Assembly (NCBI GenBank): GCA_018241695.1
Contig: JAFEDH010000004.1
Coordinates: 359,500-423,499, forward strand
Direction of reading: 5' to 3'
DNA from: Pseudomonadota bacterium
Lineage (GTDB): Bacteria; Pseudomonadota; Gammaproteobacteria; Burkholderiales; Rhodocyclaceae
DNA length: 64,000 nucleotides
The notes beneath the pieces were generated by a model. The model made no database searches. It was not told the DNA's origin and saw only the letters and a program-made list of their open reading frames with translations. This document shows, piece after piece, positions 19,880-29,350 of the stretch (the stretch's first letter is position 1; each line of letters starts with the position of its first letter). The position numbers were made by a program, and so were the translations under genes.

Positions 19880-21223
19880 TCATGGCGCGGCGGCCTGCGG
19901 CGCCACCGTCAGGCGAATCACCCGGCGGCAGTAGAGGGTGACCAGGAGGCCGGCCAGGCCGAGACCGGCAATGGCGGCGAGCCAGAAGCCGACGGGGCCG
20001 GGAGACAGGCCGGGGGCGCCATTCAGGCCCACCACGATGCCGCCGCCCAGGCCCACGCCCCACAAGGCGAAGGCGTAGATCACCATGGGCACCCCGGCCT
20101 TCTTGTAGCCCCGCAGCACATTCACCGCCACGCCCTGCAGCGCGTCGGCCAGATGGTAGATCGCCACCAGCAGAAGCAGCCGTGCCGCCAGTTGCCGGAC
20201 TTCGGGGTCGGCCGTGTAAAAGGCGGCCGCCGGTTCCCGCGCCAGGGCGAGGGCGAGGGCGGTCGTCGCGCCACAACCGAGTCCGAGCAGGAAACCGCGC
20301 TGCGCGGCCCGCCTTGCCGCTGCCGGATCGCCGCTGCCCAGCGCCTGACCGGAAAGTACGCCGGCGGCATGGCCGATGGAGGTGGGCAGCATGAAAAGCA
20401 GGGCGGCCAGATTGGCCGCGATCTGGTGGGCGCCGGAAGCCACCGCGCCGAAGCGGGCGATGAAAAGGGCCATGAAGGTGAAGGCGGTCACGTCCATCAT
20501 GAAGGTGGCGCCGATCGGCAGACCGAGCCGGACCAGATCGCGCAGGGCGGACCAGCGCGGCGGGCTGAAGCGGGCGAGCAGGGCATAGTCGCGATATTCG
20601 CCAAGACGCGCCAGCCACAGCCAGGCCAGTGCTGCCAGCAGCCAGGCGATCAGGCTGGAGGCGACGCCACAGCCGGTGGCGCCCAGGGCGGGCAGGCCCA
20701 GGTGGCCATACATGAAGACGAGATTGGCCGGAATCTTCAGCGCCAGACCGAGCAGATTCAGCAGCATGATCGGGCGGGGCCGGCCGATGCCGCTGGAAAG
20801 ACCGTTGAAGAGCCGCAGCGTGAGGGCGGGAGGGACGCTCCATGCGAGGGCCGCCAGATAGTCCCGCACCTTGACCTCGACGGGGGGTGTGAGCCGGGCA
20901 ATGGCCAGCAGTGGGTCAGGCCAGGCCATGAGCAGGATGATGAGCGCTCCCAGCGCAAGGGCCAGCCAGGCGGCCTGGCGCACTTCCTCGCCGATCTCTT
21001 CGCGTTTCCCGGCCCCGTAGAGATGGGCCACATGGGGCGTGAGGGCGATCAGGATACCGGTGAGGGAGACGAAGATCGCACCATAGACAGCTGCGCCGAT
21101 CCCGATCGCGGCCAGATCGGTAGAAGACAGATGGCCGGCCATGACGGTGTCGATCATGCCGTTGAGCATGACCGCGATCTGGGCGACGAAGGTCGGCCAG
21201 GCAAGATGGATCAGGGCGCGCAC
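19880..21223 (-). CDS. MATE family efflux transporter (NorM-like)
   Basis: A 447-residue inner-membrane protein with 12 hydrophobic segments. It matches the MATE layout: the N-terminal AWPTFVAQIAVMLNGMIDTV with MAGH, and repeated LRLGLPIGATFMMDV and GAHQIAANLAALLFM in the second half. These carriers use Na+ or H+ gradients to expel cationic drugs and dyes. The start is a GTG at 21223 without a clear ribosome binding site, chosen because it gives the standard N-terminus. Confidence 0.92.
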   Translation of the reverse strand: MRALIHLAWPTFVAQIAVMLNGMIDTVMAGHLSSTDLAAIGIGAAVYGAIFVSLTGILIALTPHVAHLYGAGKREEIGEEVRQAAWLALALGALIILLMAWPDPLLAIARLTPPVEVKVRDYLAALAWSVPPALTLRLFNGLSSGIGRPRPIMLLNLLGLALKIPANLVFMYGHLGLPALGATGCGVASSLIAWLLAALAWLWLARLGEYRDYALLARFSPPRWSALRDLVRLGLPIGATFMMDVTAFTFMALFIARFGAVASGAHQIAANLAALLFMLPTSIGHAAGVLSGQALGSGDPAAARRAAQRGFLLGLGCGATTALALALAREPAAAFYTADPEVRQLAARLLLLVAIYHLADALQGVAVNVLRGYKKAGVPMVIYAFALWGVGLGGGIVVGLNGAPGLSPGPVGFWLAAIAGLGLAGLLVTLYCRRVIRLTVAPQAAAP

Positions 21224-21339
21224 GGGGCCGGCGGGATGGGTGTGGAACCCGGATCAGGAGTGCCGCTGCGTTGCGCCATATCCAGCCGCGCTGGCAACGC
21301 AGTCGGCAGCACAGTTGGCAACACCGCCGCCCGCTGGCA

Positions 21340-21726
<387 letters not shown>

Positions 21727-21735
21727 GGGAATGCC

Positions 21736-22710
21736 TCAGCAGGTGATGACGATCTTGCCCGTGGCCTGACGCCGGGCCAGCAGTTGCAGGCCCTCGACGG
21801 CACGGGAAAGCGGAAGTGTCCGGGTGATGGCGGGCTGGATACGTCCGCTGCAGCACCATTCCATCAGCTTTTGCATGTCCGCGGCAAATTCCTCGCGATG
21901 GTGTGGCTCCCAGCCGCCGAGAAAGACCCCGATGATCGAGATTTGTTTGAGCAGGGCCAGGTTGAGGGGAATTCTGGGAATGCCGCCGGCAGCGAAGCCG
22001 ATCACCAGATAGCGGCCTTCCCTCGCCAGGGCGCGCAGGGCGGGTTCGGCATGGTCGCCACCGACCGGATCGTAGACGACATCGGCGCCGGCTCCGCCCG
22101 TGAGGGCCTTGATCCGTTCCTTGAGGTCTTCATGGCTGTAATCGATCACCGCATCGGCGCCCAGATGGCGGCAGAACGCCAGCTTTTCGGGTGACGAGGC
22201 GCAGGCGATGACCCGGGCACCCAGGAGTCTGCCCAGTTCCACCGCGGCCGAGCCCACGCCGCCGGCGGCACCCAGCACGACCAGGGTTTCGCCGGCCTTG
22301 AGACCGCCCCGGGTAACGAGGCCGTGGTAGCCGGTGCCATAGCTTGCCTTGAGCACCGCTGCCGGCGTGAAATCGAGATTGGCGGGCAGCCGGATCAGGG
22401 CGTTCGCCGGCACCTTCACCTGCTCGGCCAGCGCGCCCCAGTTGACGCTGGCGAAGACTCGGTCACCGGGGGTGAAACCGGTGACGCCGGCTCCCAGCGC
22501 GCGGACCGTGCCGGCGAATTCGATGCCGGGCGCGAAGGGCAGGGGCGGTTGCAACTGATATTTGCCCTGCACGATCAGCGTGTCGGGAAAATTGAGTCCG
22601 GCAGCCTTCATGGACACGATGACTTCGCCGGGGCCGGGCACCGGATCGGGCACCTCGGTCAGGCGCAGGGTGTCGATCGGACCGAATTCATGACACAACA
22701 GGGCTTTCAT
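21736..22710 (-). CDS. NADPH:quinone oxidoreductase family protein
   Basis: A 324-residue medium-chain reductase. The N-terminal domain includes PGPGEVIVSMKAAGLNFPDT and PFAPGIEFAGTV. The nucleotide-binding domain has VLGAAGGVGSAAVELGRLLG. Later come YDPVGGDHAEPALRAL and the C-terminal GKIVITC. The zinc-binding Cys of alcohol dehydrogenases is absent, as in quinone oxidoreductases. The ATG at 22710 is chosen because it opens the conserved MKALLCHEFG; the frame extends upstream only as antisense to the peptidase gene. It lies 14 bases after the DUF45 peptidase gene. Confidence 0.9.
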   Translation of the reverse strand: MKALLCHEFGPIDTLRLTEVPDPVPGPGEVIVSMKAAGLNFPDTLIVQGKYQLQPPLPFAPGIEFAGTVRALGAGVTGFTPGDRVFASVNWGALAEQVKVPANALIRLPANLDFTPAAVLKASYGTGYHGLVTRGGLKAGETLVVLGAAGGVGSAAVELGRLLGARVIACASSPEKLAFCRHLGADAVIDYSHEDLKERIKALTGGAGADVVYDPVGGDHAEPALRALAREGRYLVIGFAAGGIPRIPLNLALLKQISIIGVFLGGWEPHHREEFAADMQKLMEWCCSGRIQPAITRTLPLSRAVEGLQLLARRQATGKIVITC

Positions 22711-22724
22711 GCAATCCCCGGCAT

Positions 22725-23474
22725 TCAGATGATGGGAATTTCGGCGCCGCGGTGCTTGAGGCGTTCGCGCCGGGTACGCCAGTCGGGACACTGGCTGGCC
22801 ACTTCGGCCCAGAAGCGGGCGCTGTGGTTCATCTGGCGCAGATGGGAAAGCTCGTGGATCACCACGTAATCCACCAGTTCCAGCGGCAGATGGATCAGGC
22901 GCCAGTTGAGGCGGATGCCGGTTTCCCGGCTGCAGCTGCCCCAGCGGGTGCGCGCCGAGGACAGTGAGAGGGCCGGCGCCCGGTGGCCCATGAGCGGGGC
23001 GAAATGATCCAGACGCAGGCTGAAGACGTCCATGGCCTTCGATTGCAGGGCGCGTCGGGCGAGGGCATCCAGATCGGCGCCGGGCCGGGCGGATAGTTCG
23101 AGATGATCGGCGTGCCAGCGAAAGCGGTTGCCACCGCTGCCGATCCGCACCTCCACCTCGCCATCGAGCAGAGGCAGGTGCACGCCGTGGCGGATGCTGA
23201 TCTGGCGCCGTACCCGACGGCTGCCGAAATCGTCCAGCTTGTCCAGAACCCAGGCGCCATGGCTGCGGATGAAATCCTCGATGGCGCCGAGGGACAGCCC
23301 CATCGGCGCCCCTACGCGCAGGCCGCGCTCGTCGATGCTCATGGCGAGGCGCCGGCGCGCTGCCTGACGCAGATCGTAGCCGACGATGCGCGCGCCGATC
23401 TGGACGTGACGCATTCTCGGTCCGGGTGTGGCCGGCGGGAGATGGAACAGCGGTAATTGTTCGGGCAGATTCAT
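22725..23474 (-). CDS. YgjP-like metallopeptidase domain protein (DUF45/M48-related)
   Basis: A 249-residue protein with the DUF45 zinc-peptidase signature. ARTRWGSCSRETGIRLNWRL is followed by VIHELSHLRQMNHSARFW, which supplies the HExxH pair and a third ligand His. The N-terminal half is a beta-rich domain starting near residue 28. No signal peptide is present, so it is probably cytoplasmic. The family has no agreed substrate. Its start overlaps the stop of the upstream gene (ATGA), and that gene encodes a shorter protein that resembles this one but lacks the zinc motif. Confidence 0.88.
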   Translation of the reverse strand: MNLPEQLPLFHLPPATPGPRMRHVQIGARIVGYDLRQAARRRLAMSIDERGLRVGAPMGLSLGAIEDFIRSHGAWVLDKLDDFGSRRVRRQISIRHGVHLPLLDGEVEVRIGSGGNRFRWHADHLELSARPGADLDALARRALQSKAMDVFSLRLDHFAPLMGHRAPALSLSSARTRWGSCSRETGIRLNWRLIHLPLELVDYVVIHELSHLRQMNHSARFWAEVASQCPDWRTRRERLKHRGAEIPII

Positions 23475-23947
23475 GCGAAGGCGAAAAGATCACCGGTGGT
23501 GCCGGCCGGGCGGTAGCGGGCCACGGCCTGGCCGATCAATTGTTCGATGATGGCGGGAGATTGCTCGATCAGCCGCCAGTGGCAGCGCAGGCCGTGGTCC
23601 TCGCTTTGCACCCAGTGGCCACTGGCGGCGAAGGAAAGCCGCAGGGCGGGCGGCGTGCAGCATAGCTGCCCGGCCTGACGCCGGATGGCGGCGGTCAGGA
23701 TGCGCCTTGCCTCGCCGCGCTGCCAGGCTTCGGCGGCATCGCGGATCTGGCGTTCGCCGGCCTCCGGCGGCAGGGGGAGGTGCAGTTCGTCTCCTTCCAG
23801 CCGCGCCGTCTTGCGATCGGTGTCGAGCTTCAGGCGCAAGCAGCCGCCCAGATGGGGCAGGGAGGCGCCATCCTGCCAGGGCCGTGGCAGGGCCGTGGTG
23901 GATAGGGAATCGAGGTGCAGGGCGAGTTGCGGCACACGCTTTTTCAT
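23471..23947 (-). CDS. Hypothetical protein, apparent degenerate paralogue of the adjacent DUF45 peptidase
   Basis: A 158-residue protein with an unassigned family. Its last 75 residues can be laid over the neighbouring DUF45 peptidase. PALRLSFAASGHWVQSEDHG corresponds to the peptidase block ALSLSSARTRWGSCSRETG, and LRCHWRLIEQSPAIIEQLIG to LNWRLIHLPLELVDYVVIHE. The HExxH segment is replaced by LIGQAVARY, so zinc binding is lost. It ends shortly after that point, so the C-terminal NHSxxFW block is missing. It is coupled to the peptidase by an ATGA overlap and lies four bases after plsC. A regulatory or partner role for the peptidase is possible. The homology is my alignment by eye, not a search result. 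Confidence 0.65.
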   Translation of the reverse strand: MKKRVPQLALHLDSLSTTALPRPWQDGASLPHLGGCLRLKLDTDRKTARLEGDELHLPLPPEAGERQIRDAAEAWQRGEARRILTAAIRRQAGQLCCTPPALRLSFAASGHWVQSEDHGLRCHWRLIEQSPAIIEQLIGQAVARYRPAGTTGDLFAFA

Positions 23948-23951
23948 GCGG

Positions 23952-24713
23952 TCAGGAGCGATCCCCGGCGGTGGCCCTGGTGGTGTTTCCCTGCGCCGGG
24001 TAGAGGTGGGGGCTGATACGGCCCATTTCACCCTCGATCCAGCGTTCGGCACGGGTGTTGACCGCTTCGGCAGCGAGGCCCCGGGTATCGATCGCGGGGC
24101 CGATGCTGATGGTCACGACGCCGGGGCGCTTGAAGAAGGCGTTGCGTCCCCAGACCTCGCCGGAATTGAGCGCCACCGGCACGACCGGAACGCCGGCGGT
24201 GGCCGCCAGCGATGCGCCGCCGATCTTGTAGCGGCGCTTGCCACCTGGCGCGACGCGCGTCCCCTCGGGAAAGATGGCGATCGAATAGCCCTCGGCCAGG
24301 CGCTGCTGGCCGCGTTCATGCAGCTGGCGCAGGGCGTCCTGGCCGGCACTGCGATCAATCGAAATGGAAGGGGTTACCGCCAGCGCCCAGCCAAAAAAAG
24401 GCACGTATTTGAGCTCCTGCTTCCAGACGAAAATGAGGCGATGGAAAAGATGCTGGAGCACGATGGTCTCCCAGGCGGACTGGTGTTTGGACAGCACCAC
24501 CACGGGAACCGAGGGGATGTTCTCCGCACCGATCACCCGGGTACGGATGCACAGCACGTTCTCGATCAGCCAGGTGGAGGCATGTACCCAGGGCATCACC
24601 AGGGACTGGCGTGCCGGCGCCGGCAGCCAGAAGCAGACGATCAGCAGCAAGGCGCAGGGCGGTGTGAGCAGCACCATCAGCGCCATGAACAGGATGGATC
24701 GCAGGATGCTCAT
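23952..24713 (-). CDS. plsC: 1-acyl-sn-glycerol-3-phosphate acyltransferase
   Basis: A 253-residue membrane-associated acyltransferase that makes phosphatidic acid. It has an N-terminal hydrophobic segment (about residues 5-30). The catalytic motif is SKHQSAWET, an HX4E version of the usual HX4D. The acyl-acceptor block is FPEGTRVAPGGKRRYK, and motif IV is VPVVPVALNSGEVWG. The HX4E version is also seen in related proteobacterial enzymes. It overlaps gmhB by four bases (ATGA), in the order glyQ-glyS-gmhB-plsC also known from other proteobacteria such as Pseudomonas. Confidence 0.93.
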   Translation of the reverse strand: MSILRSILFMALMVLLTPPCALLLIVCFWLPAPARQSLVMPWVHASTWLIENVLCIRTRVIGAENIPSVPVVVLSKHQSAWETIVLQHLFHRLIFVWKQELKYVPFFGWALAVTPSISIDRSAGQDALRQLHERGQQRLAEGYSIAIFPEGTRVAPGGKRRYKIGGASLAATAGVPVVPVALNSGEVWGRNAFFKRPGVVTISIGPAIDTRGLAAEAVNTRAERWIEGEMGRISPHLYPAQGNTTRATAGDRS

Positions 24714-25249
24714 GTGCTGGCGGCCAGGTGGATGGCGGCCGCGGCCAGGTCGGGGAAGATCCGGGTGTGCGCGGGCAGCGCCGGGTCGATCCGGGTTTTT
24801 TCCCCCTTGCCGGTCAGCACCAGAATCGGTTGGGCTCCCACCTCCACGGCCGCTTCGAGATCACGCAGGGAATCGCCGACGATGGGGATGCCGGCAAGAT
24901 CGGTGTGGCAGCGTACGCCGATCTCGCGGTACATGCCCGGTTTCGGCTTGCGGCAGTCACAGCCGTCCTCGGCCGTATGCGGGCAGAAGAAAATCGCATC
25001 GATCCTGCCCCCGGCCTGGGCCACCGTCCTCAGCATCCGCTCATGAATCGCGTTGAGGGTATCCATGCCGAACAGACCCCGGCCCACACCCGACTGATTG
25101 GTGGCGACCACCACCCGATAGCCCCACTGGTTCAGGCGCGCGATGGCTTCAGGACTGCCCGGGATGGGCTTCCACTCGTCTGGGGTTTTGATGAACTGGT
25201 CGGAGTCCTGGTTGATGACGCCGTCCCGGTCGAGGATGATCAACTTCAT
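24710..25249 (-). CDS. gmhB: D-glycero-beta-D-manno-heptose 1,7-bisphosphate 7-phosphatase
   Basis: A 179-residue HAD-superfamily phosphatase of the ADP-heptose pathway for the lipopolysaccharide core. The nucleophile motif LDRDGVINQD opens the protein. ATNQSGVGRGLF supplies motif II. The zinc-binding loop is FFCPHTAEDGCDCRKPKPG, and GDSLRDLEAAVEVG carries the final acidic residues. It follows glyS by 86 bases and overlaps plsC. Confidence 0.95.
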   Translation of the reverse strand: MKLIILDRDGVINQDSDQFIKTPDEWKPIPGSPEAIARLNQWGYRVVVATNQSGVGRGLFGMDTLNAIHERMLRTVAQAGGRIDAIFFCPHTAEDGCDCRKPKPGMYREIGVRCHTDLAGIPIVGDSLRDLEAAVEVGAQPILVLTGKGEKTRIDPALPAHTRIFPDLAAAAIHLAAST

Positions 25250-25335
25250 GACCAGAATTTAGCCGCATTACGCACGACCGGCGGAGCAAAACACCCGTGC
25301 TTTTCCCCCTCTGTACCGGTCGTTCCCGGCCGGTC

Positions 25336-27450
25336 TCATGCCGACAGGCGGGACAGATCGGCCACCCGGTTCATGGCCTGATGCAGCTCGCGCAGCAGCG
25401 CCAGGCGGTTGGCACGCAGGGCGGGGTCTTCGGCATTCACCATCACTTCGTCGAAGAACCGGTCCACCGGTACGCGCAGCGCCGCCAGCGTCTGCAGCGA
25501 GGCGGTGTAGTCGCCGGCGTCGAACAGGGCGCCGGCTTTGGGGGCTACTTCCTGCATCGCCACGTGAAGCGCCTGCTCGGCGGGATCCTGCAGCAGGGCC
25601 GGGTCGACCGATGCCTGCACGGTGGCGCTTTCGGCTTCGGCTTTTTTCAGGATGTTGCCGATGCGCTTGTTGGCGGCGGCGAGGGCTGGAGCTTCGGGCA
25701 GCCCGGAGAAAGTGCGGACGGCGTCGAGGCAGCGCGGCATCTCGCCCCACATCGGCCGTGCGGCGATCACGGCATCCGCTTCCTGCGTGGTGTAGCCCAG
25801 GTCGCGCAGATAGCCCGACACGCGTTCATAGATGAATTGCAGTACCTGTCCGTTGCTTTTCGAGGTATCGGGTAGTAGCGTGCCGAAGCTTTGCGCGGTC
25901 ATCACCACGAGGTCTTGCAGATCGAGCGGCAGCTTTTTCTCCACCAACATCCGGATCACGCCCAGCGCGTGCCGGCGCAGGGCAAACGGATCGCGGTCGC
26001 CGGTGGGCAGGCTGCCGATGCCGAACAGGCCGACCAGCGTCTCCAGCTTGTCGGCCAGCGCCACCACGGTACCCACTGGCCCGCGCGGAAGCTGGTCACC
26101 GGCAAAGCGCGGCTTGTAGTGGTCTTCGATGGCGTCGGCGACTGCGGGGTCGAGCTTGTTGTGCAGGGCGTAGTAGCGCCCCATGCTGCCTTGCAGCTCC
26201 GGAAACTCGCCCACCATGTCGGTGAGCAGATCGGCCTTGGAGAGCATGGCGGCTTCGTCGGCCTGACGGGCCAGACTTTCTCCGCCGAACCGTTCGCCGA
26301 TGGCGCGGGCGACGGCCCGGACGCGCTGCATGCGTTCGCCCTGGGTACCGAGCTTGTTGTGATAGATCACTCTGTCCAGGCCGGGGATGCGATCCATCAG
26401 CGACTTCTTGCGGTCCTGGTCGTAGAAGAACTTGGCGTCGGCGAGACGGGGCCGCACCACGCGCTCGTTGCCCTGGATGACTGCGGAGGGGTCCGCGGGG
26501 CGGATGTTGCTGACGATGAGGAACTTGTTGGTCAGCCTGCCTTCCTTGAGCAGCGGGAAGTACTTCTGGTTGGCCTTCATGGTCAGAATCAGGCATTCCT
26601 GCGGCACATCGAGGAATTCCTGCTCGAACTGGCAGGTCAGCACATTGGGTCGCTCGACCAGCGCGGCGACTTCATCGAGCAGGGTCTCGTCGTCGATTGG
26701 GGTCAGGCCTTCCTTCTTGGCGGCGACCTCGAGCTGCTTCTTGATCTCGGCACGACGCGCGGCGAAGCCGGCGATTACCGCACCTTCGCTTTCCATCTGC
26801 TGCGCGTAGCTGTCGGCGTCACGGATCGTGACGACCGGGTGGGTGGCCTCGAAGCGATGGCCTTGCGTCTCGCGCCCGGCACTGAGACCGAGCACGCCGA
26901 CCGGCACGACCTCGGCGCCGTGCAGCGCGACCAGCTTGTGGGCGGGGCGTACGAAGTTCACCGTGCTCCAGCCATCGGCCAGCTGATAGCTCATCACTTT
27001 GGGGATGGGCAGCGCCGCGAGGGCGGCTTCAATGGCCTTTTGCAATCCCTCGGCGAGGGTCGCTCCGCTGGCCACGCTGTCGAAGAACAGCACATCGGTC
27101 TTGCCGTCGTGCTCGCGGCGCAGGGCATCCACGGTGACCTCCGCGCCCAGGGAGGCCAGTTTTTTCAGCAGGGCCGGCGTGGCGTTGCCACTGGCATCGA
27201 GGCCGACGCTGACCGGCATGAGCTTTTGCGACAGCGATCTGTCGGCGGCCCGGGCCGCCACATCGGTGATGTGCACCGCCAGCCGGCGTGGCGATGCATA
27301 GGGAGTGACCACCGCAGCATCGGCGAGGTCCTGGGCCTTGAGGCTGTCGGCCAGGGTCTGGGCAAAGCGCTCACCCAGCGCCTTCAGCGCCTTGGGCGGC
27401 AATTCCTCGACCAGCAGCTCGACCAGCAGATTCTTGTTGTCCATGGTCAT
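25336..27450 (-). CDS. glyS: Glycine--tRNA ligase beta subunit
   Basis: A 704-residue subunit of the alpha2-beta2 glycyl-tRNA synthetase, responsible for tRNA recognition. It begins [20 protein letters not shown] and contains [34 protein letters not shown] and [19 protein letters not shown]. An anticodon-binding DALR-like region lies near the C-terminus. Length is normal for the family. Its start overlaps the glyQ stop (ATGA). Confidence 0.97.
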   Translation of the reverse strand: MTMDNKNLLVELLVEELPPKALKALGERFAQTLADSLKAQDLADAAVVTPYASPRRLAVHITDVAARAADRSLSQKLMPVSVGLDASGNATPALLKKLASLGAEVTVDALRREHDGKTDVLFFDSVASGATLAEGLQKAIEAALAALPIPKVMSYQLADGWSTVNFVRPAHKLVALHGAEVVPVGVLGLSAGRETQGHRFEATHPVVTIRDADSYAQQMESEGAVIAGFAARRAEIKKQLEVAAKKEGLTPIDDETLLDEVAALVERPNVLTCQFEQEFLDVPQECLILTMKANQKYFPLLKEGRLTNKFLIVSNIRPADPSAVIQGNERVVRPRLADAKFFYDQDRKKSLMDRIPGLDRVIYHNKLGTQGERMQRVRAVARAIGERFGGESLARQADEAAMLSKADLLTDMVGEFPELQGSMGRYYALHNKLDPAVADAIEDHYKPRFAGDQLPRGPVGTVVALADKLETLVGLFGIGSLPTGDRDPFALRRHALGVIRMLVEKKLPLDLQDLVVMTAQSFGTLLPDTSKSNGQVLQFIYERVSGYLRDLGYTTQEADAVIAARPMWGEMPRCLDAVRTFSGLPEAPALAAANKRIGNILKKAEAESATVQASVDPALLQDPAEQALHVAMQEVAPKAGALFDAGDYTASLQTLAALRVPVDRFFDEVMVNAEDPALRANRLALLRELHQAMNRVADLSRLSA

Positions 27451-28376
27451 GCCGCCTTTCTTGCGGCAAGCTGGGCCAGCACTTCATCGGCATGGGCGCG
27501 CGGCGCCATGGGGAAGCCCAGACGGGCGCGGCTGTCCAGATAGCTTTGTGCCACGGCGCGCGCCAGATTGCGGATGCGGCCGATGTAGGCGGCGCGTTCG
27601 GTCACCGAGATGGCGCCACGGGCATCGAGCAGATTGAAAGTATGGGCGGCCTTCAGCACCTGCTCATAGGCGGGCAGGGCGAGCTGCTGCTCCATCAGGT
27701 TCTTGGCCTGCTTTTCGTGGGCGTTGAAAGCGGTAAAGAGGAAGTCGGTGTCGGAATGCTCGAAGTTGTAGGCGGATTGCTCGACCTCGTTCTGGTGATA
27801 GACATCGCCGTAGGTCAGTCCTTCGGTCCAGATCAGGTCGAAGACATTTTCGACGCCCTGCAGATACATTGCCAGCCGTTCGAGGCCGTAGGTGATCTCG
27901 CCGGTGATGGGTTTGCAGTCGATGCCGCCGACCTGCTGGAAGTAGGTGAATTGCGTCACTTCCATGCCGTTCAGCCAGACTTCCCAGCCCAGACCCCAGG
28001 CGCCGAGGGTGGGGTTCTCCCAGTCGTCCTCGACGAAGCGGATGTCGTTTTGCTTGAGGTCGAAACCCAGGGCTTCGAGGGAGCCGAGATAGAGTTCGAG
28101 GATGTTCCCGGGGGCGGGCTTCAGCACCACCTGATACTGGTAGTAGTGCTGCATGCGGTTGGGGTTCTCGCCGTAGCGGCCATCCTTCGGGCGGCGGCTG
28201 GGCTGAACATAACCCGCGCGCCAGGGTTCCGGACCGATTGCGCGGAGAAATGTTGCGGTATGGCTGGTGCCGGCGCCGACTTCCATATCGTAGGGCTGGA
28301 GCAGGGCGCAACCCTGGGCGGCCCAGTAGGCCTGCAGGCGCAGGATGATGTCCTGGAAGGTGGGTTTGGCGGGCAT
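27447..28376 (-). CDS. glyQ: Glycine--tRNA ligase alpha subunit
   Basis: A 309-residue catalytic subunit that activates glycine. Class II signatures include [20 protein letters not shown], then [20 protein letters not shown] and [20 protein letters not shown]. It is the first gene of a leftward operon that appears to run glyQ, glyS, gmhB, plsC, the degenerate paralogue, the DUF45 peptidase, the quinone reductase and gloA. A TAAAAT at 28406-28411 on the reverse strand may be its -10 box, but no good -35 is visible. Confidence 0.97.
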   Translation of the reverse strand: MPAKPTFQDIILRLQAYWAAQGCALLQPYDMEVGAGTSHTATFLRAIGPEPWRAGYVQPSRRPKDGRYGENPNRMQHYYQYQVVLKPAPGNILELYLGSLEALGFDLKQNDIRFVEDDWENPTLGAWGLGWEVWLNGMEVTQFTYFQQVGGIDCKPITGEITYGLERLAMYLQGVENVFDLIWTEGLTYGDVYHQNEVEQSAYNFEHSDTDFLFTAFNAHEKQAKNLMEQQLALPAYEQVLKAAHTFNLLDARGAISVTERAAYIGRIRNLARAVAQSYLDSRARLGFPMAPRAHADEVLAQLAARKAA

Positions 28377-28472
28377 GGGACGTGCGAAATGAGCCGAAAG
28401 GCGCGATTTTACCGGCTTTGTGCATCCCGGCGATGGTTGCGTCCGGAGCGCGTTGATGAGCCGGGAAAATTG

Positions 28473-28501
28473 TTGACGTAATTTATGAGAATTATTATCA
28501 T
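28473..28501 (+). promoter_or_regulatory. Promoter of the tonB-siderophore receptor locus
   Basis: TTGACG at 28473-28478 and TATCAT at 28496-28501 are separated by 17 bases, five of six matches to each sigma-70 hexamer. A Fur box covers the spacer and the -10, so iron repression is expected. The tonB start is about 100 bases downstream. Confidence 0.75.
28486..28500. promoter_or_regulatory. Fur box upstream of tonB
   Basis: TGAGAATTATTATCA matches the 7-1-7 Fur inverted repeat (TGATAAT-N-ATTATCA) at 13 of 14 defined positions. It overlaps the -10 element of the promoter. Fe-bound Fur should therefore block transcription of tonB and the genes beyond. Confidence 0.85.
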
Positions 28502-28603
28502 TTACAAAAAATTACCTTTCAGATTGCTGTTGAAGCATCCGGCGATGCGGGGTGTGGAAGGTATCGCCGGCTCGTTTCTTACTTTTGTTTTTGCAAGCCC
28601 ATC

Positions 28604-29248
28604 ATGGTCCATGCGACATTCTCATCGACGCAGCACGCCCTGCAGGCGGATCGTCCGCAGTTCGACCGGCGCTCCCGTCCGATGGGCCTTTTCGCTGCCA
28701 TCGGGATTCATGCCGCGATTTTCGCACTGATCCTGTTGGGCCAATCGAAGCCGGAAGCAATCGAGGCCGCTCCGGTGATGATGCAGATCATCAGCGAAGT
28801 TCGTACCGAGGCTCCAAGGCCGTTGCCACGCCAGCCCCGTTCGTCGCCAGCGCTACAGCAGGCCATGCCGGTGACGACAACGCCTGCTGTGACCGAGGCC
28901 GCTGCCGTGGTTCCCGCCAGCCTTCCTGCGGCTCATGTAGCCCCGCAGACCGAAGTGGCGCAGGTCATTACCCAGCCCCGTTTCGATGCGGCCTATCTGA
29001 ACAACCCGGCACCGCCCTATCCCAATCTTTCCCGTCGCATGAGGGAACAGGGCACCACCTTGCTGCGTGTTTATGTCACCGTCGAAGGTGAAGCGGAGCA
29101 TGTGGAGATCAAGCGTAGCAGCGGATTCCCCCGGCTTGACAGCGTGGCCCAGGAAACCGTGCGCCGCTGGCGCTTCATTCCTGCCCGGCGCGGAGAAGAA
29201 AAAGTTGCCGCCTGGGTGATCGTGCCCATTGATTTTTCCCTGGCCTGA
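28604..29248 (+). CDS. tonB: TonB family energy-transducing protein
   Basis: A 214-residue TonB. It has a short cytoplasmic tail, one membrane segment (FAAIGIHAAIFALILLG at about residues 29-45), a Pro/Ala-rich periplasmic linker, and a C-terminal TonB domain. That domain includes APPYPNLSRRMREQGTTLLR, then SSGFPRLDSVAQETVRRWRF and the end AAWVIVPIDFSLA. It couples the proton gradient to outer-membrane receptors. No exbB or exbD is in the window, so partners must lie elsewhere. No clear ribosome binding site precedes 28604; an in-frame ATG at 28682 would leave only the membrane anchor. The receptor gene follows after 102 bases. Confidence 0.88.
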   Translation: MVHATFSSTQHALQADRPQFDRRSRPMGLFAAIGIHAAIFALILLGQSKPEAIEAAPVMMQIISEVRTEAPRPLPRQPRSSPALQQAMPVTTTPAVTEAAAVVPASLPAAHVAPQTEVAQVITQPRFDAAYLNNPAPPYPNLSRRMREQGTTLLRVYVTVEGEAEHVEIKRSSGFPRLDSVAQETVRRWRFIPARRGEEKVAAWVIVPIDFSLA

Positions 29249-29350
29249 CATCACCCCATCCGATGCCGGCCTTTCTTTCATCAGCCAGCCACCGTGCCTC
29301 ACCGGCAGGAAGCCAGCCAGTTCTCATGACCCTTCCTCCGGAGAGTGACC

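Noticed and set aside
22711..23493. N-terminal extension of the quinone reductase frame
   Set aside because: The extension overlaps the DUF45 peptidase gene in another frame on the same strand; the reductase family starts at MKALLCHEFG.
25891..27543. 550-codon open frame antisense to glyS
   Set aside because: No motif, and glyS on the other strand is complete and conserved.
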